DNA of 64,000 nt, taken from positions 1 through 64,000 of the forward strand of contig NZ_CALPCQ010000009.1 in assembly GCF_943193025.1 (NCBI RefSeq), given 5' to 3'. The position numbers and the translations under genes are program-made. Within the stretch, counting starts at the first letter, position 1, and the number at the start of each line of letters is the position of its first letter. The notes beneath the pieces were generated by a model. The model made no database searches. It was not told the origin of the DNA and was given only the letters and a program-made list of their open reading frames with translations. This document shows positions 62,421 through 64,000 of the stretch, piece by piece. The stretch comes from Lactobacillus agrestimuris. Lineage in GTDB: Bacteria > Bacillota > Bacilli > Lactobacillales > Lactobacillaceae.

Positions 62421-63386
62421 CTAGTTCACTTTATTAATAGCCTTTCCATCAATTAAGTAAGAAATAATATTATTTGATGCTTCCTTGGTTAAATTGTAAC
62501 GTGCAACATGAGTTGCGCTACCAACATGTGGCGTTAAAATGACATTATCTAATGCAGCAAGTTCATCGTCAACTTGAGTTTCATCTTCAAAGACATCCAA
62601 GCCGGCTCCAGCAATTTCGCCAGTCTTTAAAGCAGCCTTTAAATCAATTTCATTAACCAATCTACCTCGAGCTACATTAATTAAAAATGCACTAGGCTTC
62701 ATATGTTTCAAAACACTTTCGTTAATAATATGCATAGTTTCTGGTGTTTCTGGTGCATTTAATGATAAGAAATCACTTTCTTTAATTAAAGTATCAAAAT
62801 CAACATATTTTGCATCTAACTTAGCTTCAATTTCAGGAGCAACTTGATGACGATTGTGGTAAATAATTTTCATACCTAGCATCTTACCAAATTGAGCTAC
62901 CATTTGACCAATTCTACCCATTCCTAAGATACCAAGAGTTTTGCCTTCAATAGTATAACCCTGATTATCATATTCATCTACATCTAGAAACACACCTTCA
63001 CGCATACTATGATCATAGAAATGAAAACGTCTAGCACATGCTAAAATCATCGCTAAGGCTAATTCTGCAGTTGGACGAGTGACACTCTTAGGACAATTCG
63101 ATACTATAATTCCCTTTGACTTTGCATAATCAATATCAACATGATCATAACCAACGCCATAAGTAGATATAATTTTCAATTTCTTAGCATTATCAATTAT
63201 TTTCTTATCAATAAACATTTTAGCAACGATTAATGCATCATATTCAGAAATATGTTCAACAACCCATTCATAGTCGTCTTCCATACGATGACCAACTGGA
63301 CCAATAGTTACATCAAAATTTGCTTGTAAATCATCTAATGCATTATCAACTAATCCACCTAAAACTAATACTTTTTGTTTATCCAT
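62421..63386 (-). CDS. D-isomer-specific 2-hydroxyacid dehydrogenase
   Basis: An NAD(P)-dependent oxidoreductase of 321 residues that interconverts a 2-keto acid and a D-2-hydroxy acid. The Rossmann motif is LGILGMGRIGQMVA (about 149-162) and the catalytic triad is visible: Arg in NVARGRLVNEID, Glu in DVFEDE and His in TPHVGSATH. It is shorter than D-lactate dehydrogenase LdhA types and resembles glyoxylate/hydroxypyruvate or 2-ketogluconate reductases. Substrate not assigned. The ATG follows GAGGCAATTTT. It stands alone, with terminators on both sides. Confidence 0.88.
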   Translation of the reverse strand: MDKQKVLVLGGLVDNALDDLQANFDVTIGPVGHRMEDDYEWVVEHISEYDALIVAKMFIDKKIIDNAKKLKIISTYGVGYDHVDIDYAKSKGIIVSNCPKSVTRPTAELALAMILACARRFHFYDHSMREGVFLDVDEYDNQGYTIEGKTLGILGMGRIGQMVAQFGKMLGMKIIYHNRHQVAPEIEAKLDAKYVDFDTLIKESDFLSLNAPETPETMHIINESVLKHMKPSAFLINVARGRLVNEIDLKAALKTGEIAGAGLDVFEDETQVDDELAALDNVILTPHVGSATHVARYNLTKEASNNIISYLIDGKAINKVN

Positions 63387-64000
63387 AAAATTGCCTCAAT
63401 TCATAATCTAACCCTGTAGATTTTATCTTATAACTTTACAATACTCTCTTTGAAAACATTTTACCAATATAAACAATTGAATAATTCAATTATAAGCCGC
63501 AATCTATATATACTAATATATTTTATTTTTGAATAAAAAAAGAAAGGGTCGACTTCATGTGTCAACTCTTTCTCCTCAGTCTCTTAATTCCCAACACCTA
63601 TAATACCTTTATTTAAAATAAAAACAAGAACAAATTCTACTGCGAGTAAGGCTGACGTTATTTAATGTTGAGAATTTATTATTATCTTTATATAATATGG
63701 CGATTTTAATTTTTGTGCTTGTTATATTACATTTTTGTTACAAAGATACTTTTTATCAAATTCAGTAATTTCTGTGTTATTTTCGTGTTATTCGTTAGTG
63801 TACTTCTTCATTTTGACCCTTTTCTACCACGCTAATCTGCTACTTCAACATTATTTTTCTTTCTAACTAGTTCTATATATTACTTGGTTCAAGTATTCCG
63901 CCCTTTCTTCATATCATTCAACTAGTATTTTTTAGGCTAAATTTTACATAATATTAATTATGATTTGTTTTAACAATTTGACTAAACTTCTTAGTTAATT
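63387..64000. other. AT-rich end of the window without a recognisable gene
   Basis: No convincing start or conserved protein is visible on either strand. Apart from the hairpin at 63541-63573, the stretch has only short open frames such as a minus-strand piece LAVEFVLVFILNKGIIGVGN ending near 63586, which may be the relic of a membrane or surface protein. The dehydrogenase promoter must lie near 63400-63480. Confidence 0.5.
63541..63573 (-). terminator. Orphan Rho-independent terminator
   Basis: A 13-base stem (AGAAAGAGTTGAC with GTCGACCCTTTCT on the minus strand, two G-U pairs) is followed by seven T residues on the minus strand. No intact gene precedes it, so it points to a lost gene upstream or one beyond the window. 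Confidence 0.75.

Noticed and set aside
63526-63539. Third CitI operator
   Set aside because: It is an exact copy of the operator 2 core but adjoins the T-tract of a terminator, far from any citrate gene; low-complexity chance is more likely.

Overview
The window looks like chromosome of a low-GC Gram-positive lactic acid bacterium, most likely Lactobacillus of the gasseri/johnsonii/taiwanensis type. This is inferred from the AT-rich composition, strong GGAGG-type ribosome binding sites, Lactobacillus-like gene orders (dnaE-pfkA-pyk; dprA-topA-trmFO-xerC-hslV-hslU; cvfB-xerD-ribT-scpA-scpB-rluB) and a mucus-binding adhesin fragment. Species cannot be fixed from sequence reading alone. Nearly every gene is on the minus strand; only plsY, a hemolysin III-like gene, citI, a YjzD-like gene and a DedA gene (plus one relic) are on the plus strand.

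Layout. 1-3.2 kb is a decayed zone: about 750 bases without a gene, a frameshifted reductase, a truncated aldo/keto reductase, then intact yoaK-like and cyclophilin genes, then a mucus-binding repeat fragment. 3.2-12.2 kb holds ppaC, a LysR regulator, topoisomerase IV (parC, parE), plsY, a LysR-type substrate-binding domain lacking its DNA-binding domain, and a galM-like epimerase. 12.2-21.2 kb is the hslU/hslV/xerC/trmFO/topA/dprA block followed by rnhB and rbgA. 21.2-28.1 kb holds an Na+/H+ antiporter, yozE, degV, hemolysin III, cca, a degenerate membrane protein, a TPR protein and hup. 28.2-37.2 kb holds der, rpsA, cmk, a LysM protein, a riboflavin transporter gene broken by an in-frame stop downstream of an intact-looking FMN riboswitch, and the rluB-scpB-scpA-ribT-xerD-cvfB group.

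37.2-45.9 kb is a citrate fermentation module: citCDEF (lyase and its ligase), an alpha/beta hydrolase, a CitT-type transporter, an RraA-like aldolase/decarboxylase, the SorC-type regulator citI, and citX. No recognised oxaloacetate decarboxylase (CitM or OadA) and no citG lie in the window. I infer that the RraA-like protein, which starts the transporter operon, may decarboxylate oxaloacetate. Two copies of a near-palindromic 14-mer in the citI/rraA intergenic region are candidate CitI operators, and a near-consensus cre overlaps one of them.

45.9-64 kb carries pyk and pfkA (with a consensus cre and a spacer palindrome upstream of pfkA), dnaE, a small membrane protein, a 5'-nucleotidase, rpmF, a LapA-like protein, an SDR dehydrogenase, RNase Z, an OatA-like acyltransferase, obgE, uvrC, a DedA protein and a D-2-hydroxyacid dehydrogenase. 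The last ~600 bases have no gene. I saw no tRNA, rRNA, insertion sequence, prophage or CRISPR array. The observations most worth following are the citrate module, the nonsense-interrupted ribU and the cluster of truncated genes.
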